Assembly: GCA_964428895.1 (NCBI GenBank)
Contig: CAYRZU010000052.1
Coordinates: 1 to 27,913, forward strand
Origin: HyVt-337 sp964428895
Lineage (GTDB): Bacteria > Planctomycetota > Phycisphaerae > SM23-33
Reading direction: 5' to 3'
Length of the DNA stretch: 27,913 bases
Shown: positions 7,133 through 14,548 of the stretch, in pieces
Numbering within the stretch: the stretch's first letter is position 1
Layout of the letters: every line of letters starts with the position of its first letter
The notes under the pieces: generated by a model
The model's database searches: none
What the model was told of the DNA's origin: nothing
What the model saw: only the letters and a program-made list of their open reading frames with translations
Position numbers and translations under genes: made by a program

Positions 7133-7942
7133 TCAACATTCGCGCCGGGCTCCGGGCGAAAACCGCCACGTCGCCTGGCAAATAACAAGGGCGAGCGCGA
7201 TCATTGGGGCCCGTTCGACCCAGCCCGGCCGGACAGTCTCGCCGACGGCGCTGGCCGACGCAAGCGGGAGCAGGTAGGTCTTGTACCCGTAGGCCAACGC
7301 CAGCATGCGAACGGTCCGGTCCACGTCATATCGCGTCCCGGGCGGAATCACGGGCGTCATCAGGCCGCCGCCTTCGGTGTGGCCAAGCGTCTTGCCATGG
7401 ATCGGCACGTTCAGGCCGCCCGGATCGAACACGCCTCTCTTGTCGACCAAAGCCGCCCACGGATCGTGCTGGCGCCTGGTGGCCCACTTGTCGAAGCAGT
7501 ATCCGCCGCGGTGGCCCAGCATGTGGCCCAGCTCGTGGCGAAAGACCGTCAGCGCATCCCAAACATCGTCAGGCACGTCCCGGTCGGTCGCGGGGGTCAA
7601 ATCGTACCACAGGGCGTCCGCGACGGCTGTGCTCAGGGCCACGGTGTGTCGCAGTTGGCTGGTCCAGGGGCGGATCGTGGCGCCGTTGGCCGGTTCGCCC
7701 ACACCGTACCACATCGCCAAGTGATCGTCTCCCTCGTGGACCTTGAACGCCACGCGAATCGTCTCGGGCTCGGCGATGACGGCCTCGTAGTCGGCGATGG
7801 CCTGATGGATAACGGCCTTTTCGTGCGGGGCCCACGGGCGGTCGGGACTATCCACGAACACCGGAATGATGTCCAGCGCCGCGGCCGGGCCCGCTGCCAA
7901 CAGCACCACCACCAAAAACGCTTGCGTGCATGCTTGAACCAT
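7133..7942 (-). CDS. Secreted HExxH metalloprotease-like protein
   Basis: 269 residues from the ATG at 7942. A signal peptide (hydrophobic residues 8-19, AxA-like site near 22) directs export. HELGHMLGH at 136-144 gives the zinc-binding HExxH with a further His four residues on; classical metzincins have HExxHxxGxxH, so the third ligand is uncertain. A late segment, GGGLMTP, could be a Met-turn equivalent. The last 28 residues form a hydrophobic helix followed by a basic tail, suggesting a C-terminal membrane or sorting anchor, although no PEP-CTERM or LPxTG motif is present. The substrate is unknown. An in-frame upstream ATG at 7999 would hide the signal peptide, so 7942 is preferred. It is divergent from the DUF6786 gene with a 55-nt gap. 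Confidence 0.65.
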   Translation of the reverse strand: MVQACTQAFLVVVLLAAGPAAALDIIPVFVDSPDRPWAPHEKAVIHQAIADYEAVIAEPETIRVAFKVHEGDDHLAMWYGVGEPANGATIRPWTSQLRHTVALSTAVADALWYDLTPATDRDVPDDVWDALTVFRHELGHMLGHRGGYCFDKWATRRQHDPWAALVDKRGVFDPGGLNVPIHGKTLGHTEGGGLMTPVIPPGTRYDVDRTVRMLALAYGYKTYLLPLASASAVGETVRPGWVERAPMIALALVICQATWRFSPGARREC

Positions 7943-7946
7943 GCCA

Positions 7947-7952
7947 TATGAT
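7947..7952 (+). promoter_or_regulatory. Possible -10 element for the DUF6786 gene
   Basis: TATGAT (5 of 6 consensus) lies 45 nt before the ATG at 7998. The best -35 candidate, TTGCGT at 7922-7927, is spaced 19 nt away and is poor, so this assignment is weak. Confidence 0.3.
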
Positions 7953-7997
7953 AGCCGCCAACACGGCTCAAAGAAAACCCCGCGTGAAAGGACCCCC

Positions 7998-9146
7998 ATG
8001 ACCGCCGATTCATCGAGTACCTACGCCGCGGACCTGACGCTGCTGAGGGCCCAAACAGACATCGTTGAACTGAAGGCCTCCGCCGACGCCCGTGTGGCCG
8101 TCGCGCCGGCCTTCCAAGGCCGCGTCATGACCTCCGCCCTGGCCGGGGACGACGGCGCCAGCTTCGGCTGGCTCAATAGCGACTTCATTTCGTCGGGAAC
8201 CACCGACGACCTGTTCAACAACTACGGTGGCGAGGACCGCTTCTGGCTGGGACCCGAGGCCGGGCAGTTCGGCCTGTGGTTCGATAACGGCGAGCCGTTC
8301 GACCTGGACCACTGGAAGACGCCGGCCGGCTTCAACAGCGGCGCGTTTGAGGTCACAGCCAAATCCGACACGTCGGTGACCATGACCCGCCGATTCGAGG
8401 TGACCAACTATTCCGGCGCGAGCTTCGCCTGCGACGTGCAGCGGACGATCAACGTGATCGATTCAGCCGCGGCGGCCAAGCTGCTGGGGGCGAATGTGGA
8501 CGGCCTGCAGATGGTGGGATTCGAGTCGGTCAACGAACTGAGCAACGCCGGCGACGCCGCCTGGACGCGCCAGACCGGCCTGGTCAGCGTGTGGATTCTG
8601 GGCCAATACAAGCCGCTCCCCGCCGGCAAGGTCATCGTGCCGTTCGTGGTCGGTGATGAAGCCGACCTCGGCCCGGCCGCCACCACCGACTACTTCTGCG
8701 ACCTCCCGGCCGAGCGCGGCCAGTTCGTCGACGGCGCCCTGCTGTTCGCCTGCGACGGCCGATTCCGCAGCAAGATTGGCGTGTCCCCCGCCCGGGCCAA
8801 ACGCGCCATGGGCAGCTACGACCCCGATGCCGGCGTGCTGACGATCGTCACCTTCAATCTGCCGGCGGACGCGCCGAGCTTGCCCTACGTCAACAGCCTG
8901 TGGGAACTGCAGGACGCGCCCTTCGCCGGAGACGCCGTCAACAGTTACAATGATGGTGAGGCCACCCCCGGGGCCGGGCAACTCGGGCCGTTCTACGAGA
9001 TCGAGACCTCCAGCCCCGCCGCCGAACTCGCCCCGGGCGAGGCCATCACGCACGTGCACCAGACGATGCACTTTGCCGGCGACCCGGACAAGCTGAATGC
9101 ACTGGCCCAGGTCGCTCTGGGCGTGAATGTGGCCGACCTGAGCTAG
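7998..9146 (+). CDS. DUF6786 family protein (possible mutarotase-like fold)
   Basis: 382 residues with no signal peptide or membrane segment. It matches the DUF6786 family as I know it: an early QGRVMTSALAGDDGASFGW block, then GGEDRFWLGPEAGQF, then DLDHWKTP. From general family resemblance this group is thought to share the galactose mutarotase/aldose epimerase beta-sandwich, but no reaction has been assigned, and I see no confirmed catalytic His/Glu pair. The start at 7998 follows GAAAGGA with a 5-nt gap; the longer frame back to 7941 lacks a binding site. The next gene begins 33 nt downstream on the same strand, so the two may form an operon, possibly linking carbohydrate recognition to the ATP-grasp protein. 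Confidence 0.75.
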   Translation: MTADSSSTYAADLTLLRAQTDIVELKASADARVAVAPAFQGRVMTSALAGDDGASFGWLNSDFISSGTTDDLFNNYGGEDRFWLGPEAGQFGLWFDNGEPFDLDHWKTPAGFNSGAFEVTAKSDTSVTMTRRFEVTNYSGASFACDVQRTINVIDSAAAAKLLGANVDGLQMVGFESVNELSNAGDAAWTRQTGLVSVWILGQYKPLPAGKVIVPFVVGDEADLGPAATTDYFCDLPAERGQFVDGALLFACDGRFRSKIGVSPARAKRAMGSYDPDAGVLTIVTFNLPADAPSLPYVNSLWELQDAPFAGDAVNSYNDGEATPGAGQLGPFYEIETSSPAAELAPGEAITHVHQTMHFAGDPDKLNALAQVALGVNVADLS

Positions 9147-9179
9147 TCGGCCGGCCGCGGCAAAGCGGGAGCTTTCGTT

Positions 9180-11798
9180 ATGGCCGAATCCGACGGACAC
9201 CTTTCGACCGGCCTGGTCGGCCTGGACAAGGTGCTGGACGGCCTTCGCCCCGGCGATAACGTGGTCTGGCAGATCACCAACATCGACCGGTACCTGCCCT
9301 TCGTCCGCCCCTTCGCCCGCCAGGCCGCCGCCGAAGGCCGACAGGTTGTCTACTTCCGTTTCGCCAGCCACGAGCCGCTGCTGGAAGAGGCCGACGGAAT
9401 CGAGGTCATCGACCTCCAGGCGGCCGTCGGGTTCGAAACGTTCGTCTTCGAGATTCACAGCGTCATCAAACGCATGCCGCCGGGCAGTTGCTTCATCTTC
9501 GATTGCCTCTCGACCCTCGCGGTCGAGTGGTGCAGCGATCAGATGCTGGGCAACTTCTTCCAGCTGACCTGCCCCTACCTGCTCTCACGCGGCATCGCGA
9601 CGTACTTCGTGGTCTACAAGAACATCCACTCCTTCCACGCCATGACACCGTTGGCCGAAACGGCCCAGATCCTGCTGGAGGTCTACCGCCACGACAAGCA
9701 GCTCTACCTGCACCCCACCAAGGTCGCCGACCGCTACACCCGCACCATCAACATGCTCCACCGGTGGAAGTCCGACGACGAGTTCGTGCCCGTCACCAAC
9801 AGCGTCACCAACGCCCGGATTCTCACCGCCGTGCCGTGGCAGCGGCTGGAATCGGCCGCCGCTCGCCTGGGCGTATGGAACCGGGCCTTCGCCAACGCCG
9901 AGGAGGTCCACGCCGCCTGCGAACGCGGTGAATGCCCGGCCGACCGGGCCGACGAATTGTCCCACGAGCTGATGCGAATGGCGCTGTCGCGGGAGCGGCG
10001 CGTGCTGGGCCTGTTGGAGAAGTACCTCACCCTCGGCGACGTGGTCGGCCTCCGTAAGCGGATGATCGGCACGGGGCTGATCGGAGGCAAGAGCGTGGGC
10101 ATGCTGCTGGCCCGGGCCATCCTCCGGACCGACGCGCCGGACCTCTATGAAAAGCTCGAGCCGCACGATTCGTTCTTCATCGGCTCGGACGTGTTCTACA
10201 CCTTCCTGGTCCGCAACGACCTGTGGTGGGCCCGCGCCGCCCAGCGAGACGACCAGACCTACCTCGCCGGCAACGAGGAAGTCCAAGAGCGGATGCTGAC
10301 CGGCACGTTCCCGCCCTACCTCATCCGCCAGTTCAACGACCTGCTGGACTACTTCGGCCAGGCGCCCTTTATCGTTCGCTCATCGAGTCTGCTGGAGGAC
10401 AGCTTCGGCAACGCCTTCGCCGGCCAATACGAGAGCGTGTTCTGCGCCAACCAGGGCCCGCGCCACGAGCGGCTGACGGCTTTTCTGGACGCGGTTCGCC
10501 GGATTTACGCATCCAGTATGAGCGAACGGGCCCTCTCGTACCGGGCCCGGCGTGGCTTGCTGACCCGCGACGAGCGCATGGGGTTGCTGGTCCAGCGCGT
10601 CAGCGGGGCCAGCCACGGCGGACGGTTCTACCCGATGGCCGCCGGGGTCGGCCTCAGCTTCAACCCCTATGTCTGGTCGGACGCCATCGATCCAGCCGCC
10701 GGCGTGCTGCGGCTGGTGTTCGGCCTGGGCACGCGGGCGGTCGAACAGCACGACGATGATTACACTCGCATCGTCGCGCTGAACGCACCGACCCGTCGGC
10801 CGGAAATGAAGTTCGAGTTCGCCCGCCAATACAGCCAGCGCCGCGTGGACGTGCTGAACCTGCCCGCCAACCGGTTCGAGACCACCACCTTCGCCGACGT
10901 CGTCCCAACGGCCGAGGAAGTGCCCTTCGACCTGTTCGCCCAGCGCGACCGCGCCGCCGAGCAACGGGCGGCCGAGCGCGGCATCACCGACGCCAACACC
11001 TGGACGCTCACCTTCGACCAATTGCTCTCGGAGACCAAGTTCGTCGAGGACATGCGCCGGATTCTCCGGACGCTGCAGGAAGCCTACCAGTACCCCATCG
11101 ACATCGAATTCACCGCCAACTACTTCGACGACCGCGGTTATATCAACGTGGTGCAGTGTCGGCCCTTCCAGATCGTCGGTGGCGGCACGGTGACCCACCG
11201 CCCGGACGACCTTCGGCCCCAGGACATCGTGCTGGAATCTCGCGGGCCCGTGATCGGTCACAGCCGCAACGACAACATCGACCGCATCATCTACGTGGTC
11301 CCGGCCGCCTATGGGCAACTGCCGATCGGCGACCGCTACGCCATCGCGCGGCTAATCGGCGAGATCGCCCACCTCGGCGTGGGCGCGGCCGAACACGTGT
11401 CGATGCTGATCGGCCCGGGCCGATGGGGCACCACCATGCCCACCCTCGGCGTGCCCATCAACTTCGGAGACATCAACACCGTCAGCATCCTCTGCGAAAT
11501 CGTCACCATGCGTGACGACCTCGTACCGGACGTCTCCCTCGGCACGCACCTGTTCAACGAGATGGTCGAAATGGACATGCTGTACCTGGCCCTGTTCCCC
11601 GACCGCGAGCACCACCGCCTGAACGAGAGCTTCTTCGAGTCGGCCCCCAACAAACTCGCCCAACTCCTGCCCCACGCCAAGAAATGGGAAACAATCGTCC
11701 ACGTCATCGACCCCGCCGACATGAATCTCCCCGCCCCCCTGCGCCTCTACGCCAACACCATCAACCAAGAAGTCTGCTGCTACCACCAACGGGCGTAA
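9180..11798 (+). CDS. PEP/pyruvate-binding (PPDK N-type ATP-grasp) protein with degenerate KaiC-like N-terminus
   Basis: 872 residues. The first 220 align by eye with KaiC/RadA ATPases: STGLVGLDKVLDGLRPGD at 9-26, then VVYFRFAS where KaiC has its second strand, and a Walker-B-like FIFDCLSTL (105-113). The P-loop is absent: the GxxxxGKT position is occupied by QITNIDRY. From about 295 to 665 it is a PPDK/PEP-synthase N-type ATP-grasp domain, with GGKSVG (302-307), VRSSSLLEDS (399-408), the Asp/Glu of DIEF (641-644) and VQCRP (658-662). The phosphohistidine and PEP-binding domains of true PPDK are missing. The last 210 residues are a conserved-looking domain of unknown role (GPGRWGTTMPTLGVP). 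CGGGAG lies 8 nt before the start. An ATP-dependent phosphotransferase or regulatory function is inferred. Confidence 0.82.
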   Translation: MAESDGHLSTGLVGLDKVLDGLRPGDNVVWQITNIDRYLPFVRPFARQAAAEGRQVVYFRFASHEPLLEEADGIEVIDLQAAVGFETFVFEIHSVIKRMPPGSCFIFDCLSTLAVEWCSDQMLGNFFQLTCPYLLSRGIATYFVVYKNIHSFHAMTPLAETAQILLEVYRHDKQLYLHPTKVADRYTRTINMLHRWKSDDEFVPVTNSVTNARILTAVPWQRLESAAARLGVWNRAFANAEEVHAACERGECPADRADELSHELMRMALSRERRVLGLLEKYLTLGDVVGLRKRMIGTGLIGGKSVGMLLARAILRTDAPDLYEKLEPHDSFFIGSDVFYTFLVRNDLWWARAAQRDDQTYLAGNEEVQERMLTGTFPPYLIRQFNDLLDYFGQAPFIVRSSSLLEDSFGNAFAGQYESVFCANQGPRHERLTAFLDAVRRIYASSMSERALSYRARRGLLTRDERMGLLVQRVSGASHGGRFYPMAAGVGLSFNPYVWSDAIDPAAGVLRLVFGLGTRAVEQHDDDYTRIVALNAPTRRPEMKFEFARQYSQRRVDVLNLPANRFETTTFADVVPTAEEVPFDLFAQRDRAAEQRAAERGITDANTWTLTFDQLLSETKFVEDMRRILRTLQEAYQYPIDIEFTANYFDDRGYINVVQCRPFQIVGGGTVTHRPDDLRPQDIVLESRGPVIGHSRNDNIDRIIYVVPAAYGQLPIGDRYAIARLIGEIAHLGVGAAEHVSMLIGPGRWGTTMPTLGVPINFGDINTVSILCEIVTMRDDLVPDVSLGTHLFNEMVEMDMLYLALFPDREHHRLNESFFESAPNKLAQLLPHAKKWETIVHVIDPADMNLPAPLRLYANTINQEVCCYHQRA

Positions 11799-12088
11799 CC
11801 GACTAGTTCCTTCTTCCCTCCCACCCTCACATGGGTGCCATGGTCACGCATCTGACCCCTGTGGAGCCCCGGAAGCCGGGAGGTCTGGACAAGAGCTAGA
11901 TTTTCCTTGCTGGATGTGTTTGTGGCGTTATATTGGTGCGTTTCCCCGGCTTTGGGCGGGTTCTTTGTGCCGTGCGGGCCGTCGGCGGGATTCCCCGCGC
12001 GACCGCTGGGCCAATTGCTGGAGCGGCCCGGGCCGGATGAACGAACCAACGTAAGGGTTGCTAGCGACTTACCGGAGATTGAGAGACC
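11799..12088 (+). other. Intergenic region upstream of the EF-G-like gene
   Basis: This 290-nt gap has no coding signal. It contains two small hairpins, CATGG-GTG-CCATG (11830-11842) and CCCGG-AAG-CCGGG (11868-11880), the promoter candidate at 11907-11934, and a GC-rich leader with a GCGGG/CCCGC stem near 11980. No tRNA or other known RNA fold was recognised. Confidence 0.5.
11907..11934 (+). promoter_or_regulatory. Putative promoter of the EF-G-like/rpmB transcript
   Basis: TATATT (11929-11934; 5 of 6) lies 16 nt after TTGCTG (11907-11912; 3 of 6). It would give a leader of about 148 nt before the ATG at 12089. Confidence 0.45.
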
Positions 12089-14134
12089 ATGGCGGCATCG
12101 AAACCTGCTGACATTCGCAACATCGCACTGCTGGGCCACGGCGGAGCGGGCAAGACCTCTCTTGCCGAGTCCATCCTCCATGCGGCCAAGGCGACCGGCC
12201 GGCTCGGCAGCGTCGACGACGGCACGAGCACGTTGGACTACAGCGACATCGAAAAGGAGCGTAAGCACTCCGTCGATCCGTCGGCCGCCCACGTCGAGCA
12301 CCTCGGCATGGAAGTCAACCTGATCGATACGCCCGGCTACCCGGACTTCATCGGCGGGGCTATTTGTGCGATGGCCGGCGCCGACGTCGGCGTGCTGGTG
12401 GTTTCGGCGGCGGCCGGCATCGAAGTGAACACCCGCCGGTTGTTCACGGCCGCCAAGGACCGCGGCCTGGCGATGGCGGTGGTGATCAACAAGATCGACG
12501 CCGAGAACGTCGACCTGGCCGCTCTGCTCGCCCAGATCGAAGAGACCTTCGGCAACGCCTGCAAGCCCATGAACCTGCCCACCGACGGCGGCAAGGGCGT
12601 AATCGACTGCTTCACTAACGACAGCGGCTCGGCCGACGTCGGCGACGTCGCCGACGCCCACACCCAACTCGTCGAGAACATCATCGAGTCCGACGAAGAG
12701 ATGATGGAAGCCTACCTCGGCGGTGAAGAGATTCCCGCCGACAAGCTGCAGGCAGCCGTCGCCTCGGCCATGATTGAAGGCGCCCTCGTGCCGATCCTGT
12801 TCACCTCGGCCAAGAACGAAGTGGGCGTTGCTGACCTGATGGATGCGGTTGCCAAGTTCTTCCCCTCGCCCGCGGACGCACCGCTGGCGCCCTGCATGAG
12901 CGCCGACAACGACGAAGCCGACGAAATCGCCCTCGAAGCCGACCCGTCCAAGCCGTTCGTGGGCCAAGCCTTCAAGATCGCCACCGACCCCTTCATCGGC
13001 AAGCTGGCGTGGATTCGCATCCTCCAGGGCACGGTGACCCCTGACACCAACTACATTCTGGGCGACGAGAAGAAGGGCGCCAAGATCGGCCACGCCTTCA
13101 AGGTCATGGGCAAGGAGACCAAAGAGGCCAAGCAAGCCGTCGCCGGCGACATCATCGCCCTGGCCAAGGTCGAAGAGATTCAGACCGGCATGGTCCTGCA
13201 CACCGATGCGACGCCGATGTTCCGATCCGTGCCGCCGACCCCCACGCCGATGTTCTCGATGGCGGTGACCCCCAAGAGCCGGGGCGACGAACAGAAGATC
13301 TCCGGCGTGCTGGCTAAGCTCTCCGAAGAAGAACACACCTTCCAGGTCCACCGCGACGCCCAGACCAACGAAATGGTCATCAGCGGCATCGGCGACCTGC
13401 ACCTGCGGGTGGCGCTGGCCAAGATGAAGAACCGCTTCGACCTGGAAGTCGACACCAAGCCCCCTCGCATTCCGTATTGCGAGACCATCACCACCAAGGC
13501 CGAAGGCCACCACCGTCACAAGAAGCAAACCGGCGGGGCCGGGCAGTTCGGCGAGGTCTACCTGCGGGTCGAGCCCACCGAACGCGGCGAAGGGTTTGAT
13601 TTCGTCAACGATCTGTTCGGCGAGTCGATCCCCCGCCAGTACCTGCCCGCAATCGAAAAGGGCGTGGTGGAGGTGTTGGGCAAAGGCGCCATCGCCGGTT
13701 ATCCGATGCAGGATATCCGCGTCAGCGTCTACGACGGCAAGCACCATCCGGTCGATTCCAAGGAAGTGGCCTTCAAGGCCGCCGGCAAGTTCGCCTTCAT
13801 CGACGCGGTGCAAAAGGCCAAGCCCGTCCTGCTGGAGCCCATCGTCACCATGGAGATCACCGTCCCGGCCAACAACCTGGGCGATATCGCCAGCGACCTG
13901 TCCGGTCGTCGCGGCCGAATCCTGGGCCAGGACATGCTGCCGGGCAACCAGTCGCTGATCAAGGCCCAGGCCCCGCTGGCCGAGGTCATGCAGTACGACA
14001 GTCAGTTGCGGTCGGTCACCGGCGGCCAGGGCAGCTTCTCCATGGAACTGAGCCACTACGAAGCCGTCCCCGGCAACGTGCAGCAGCAGATCATCGCCGC
14101 GGCCAAGAAAGATACCGAAGAAGATAAGGACTAA
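12089..14134 (+). CDS. Elongation factor G-like GTPase (EF-G2-type paralogue)
   Basis: 681 residues with the EF-G domain order: GTPase domain, beta-barrel domain II, and ribosome-facing domains III-V. The P-loop is GHGGAGKT (16-23), where canonical EF-G has AHIDAGKTT. Switch I lacks the RGITI motif and reads ERKHSVD (57-63). The switch II motif is DTPGY (80-84), so the catalytic His of EF-G and EF-Tu is Tyr. NKID is intact (134-137). These are marks of the EF-G-like paralogue group rather than the main translocase, which is usually beside tuf and rpsL/rpsG. It should bind the ribosome, but its step (translocation, recycling or stress-related) is unknown. rpmB follows after 42 nt on the same strand and is probably cotranscribed. 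Confidence 0.9.
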   Translation: MAASKPADIRNIALLGHGGAGKTSLAESILHAAKATGRLGSVDDGTSTLDYSDIEKERKHSVDPSAAHVEHLGMEVNLIDTPGYPDFIGGAICAMAGADVGVLVVSAAAGIEVNTRRLFTAAKDRGLAMAVVINKIDAENVDLAALLAQIEETFGNACKPMNLPTDGGKGVIDCFTNDSGSADVGDVADAHTQLVENIIESDEEMMEAYLGGEEIPADKLQAAVASAMIEGALVPILFTSAKNEVGVADLMDAVAKFFPSPADAPLAPCMSADNDEADEIALEADPSKPFVGQAFKIATDPFIGKLAWIRILQGTVTPDTNYILGDEKKGAKIGHAFKVMGKETKEAKQAVAGDIIALAKVEEIQTGMVLHTDATPMFRSVPPTPTPMFSMAVTPKSRGDEQKISGVLAKLSEEEHTFQVHRDAQTNEMVISGIGDLHLRVALAKMKNRFDLEVDTKPPRIPYCETITTKAEGHHRHKKQTGGAGQFGEVYLRVEPTERGEGFDFVNDLFGESIPRQYLPAIEKGVVEVLGKGAIAGYPMQDIRVSVYDGKHHPVDSKEVAFKAAGKFAFIDAVQKAKPVLLEPIVTMEITVPANNLGDIASDLSGRRGRILGQDMLPGNQSLIKAQAPLAEVMQYDSQLRSVTGGQGSFSMELSHYEAVPGNVQQQIIAAAKKDTEEDKD

Positions 14135-14176
14135 CCAAGCGGCCGGGCGCACCGCCCCCGCAGTGGAGTACGAACG

Positions 14177-14437
14177 ATGCCTCGCAAATGTGCAATGACA
14201 GGACGTGGGACCCGGGCCGGGCGGAGCATTTCTCGCCGCGGCAAGGCCAAGTACCTCGGCGGTGTCGGCCGAAAGGTCACCGGCAAGGTCAAACGGAAGT
14301 TCAAGGCCAATATCCAGCGCGTCCGCGCCGTGGTCGACGGAAAGGTCGTCCGGATCAACGTTTCGGCCAAGGCCATCAAGAGCGGCCTGGTGACCAAGCC
14401 CCCCAAGCGCGACTACAAGCCGGACGCCGACGTCTAG
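14177..14437 (+). CDS. rpmB: 50S ribosomal protein bL28
   Basis: 86 residues, highly basic. It begins with the bL28 signature MPRKCAMTGRGTRAG, which resembles the family opening with a Cys and TGK/R. The C-terminal half has the typical strand VDGKVVRINVSAKAIKSG. It is somewhat longer than the 60-80 residues usual for the family, because of a basic middle segment and a PPKRDYKPDADV tail. It is a structural protein of the large ribosomal subunit. Only one of the possible zinc-type cysteines is present, so this is a zinc-independent form. The start follows GTGGAG with good spacing. It lies 42 nt after the EF-G-like gene, and an intrinsic terminator follows. Confidence 0.92.
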   Translation: MPRKCAMTGRGTRAGRSISRRGKAKYLGGVGRKVTGKVKRKFKANIQRVRAVVDGKVVRINVSAKAIKSGLVTKPPKRDYKPDADV

Positions 14438-14470
14438 CCCCACCTCGCGCACGCGAAAAAGCTTCAACCC

Positions 14471-14507
14471 AGCGCGGTGGCCCTTGCAGCCGCCGCGCTT
14501 TTCTTTT
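14471..14507 (+). terminator. Intrinsic terminator after rpmB
   Basis: An 11-bp stem (arms at 14471-14481 and 14489-14499, one G-U pair) with a 7-nt loop is followed by TTTTCTTTT. It begins 34 nt after the rpmB stop and ends 42 nt before the asnS start, so asnS needs its own promoter or read-through. Confidence 0.85.
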
Positions 14508-14548
14508 GGAATAGGCGCTCGACCGAACGGACAACCACGGACGCCGCC

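Noticed and set aside
8463..9458. 331-codon minus-strand frame across the DUF6786/ATP-grasp junction
   Set aside because: It overlaps two supported plus-strand genes and lacks its own signals.
11780..14467. 895-codon open frame antisense to the EF-G-like gene and rpmB
   Set aside because: It runs across two well-supported genes and their intergenic gap, has no ribosome binding site or family motifs, and is explained by codon bias.
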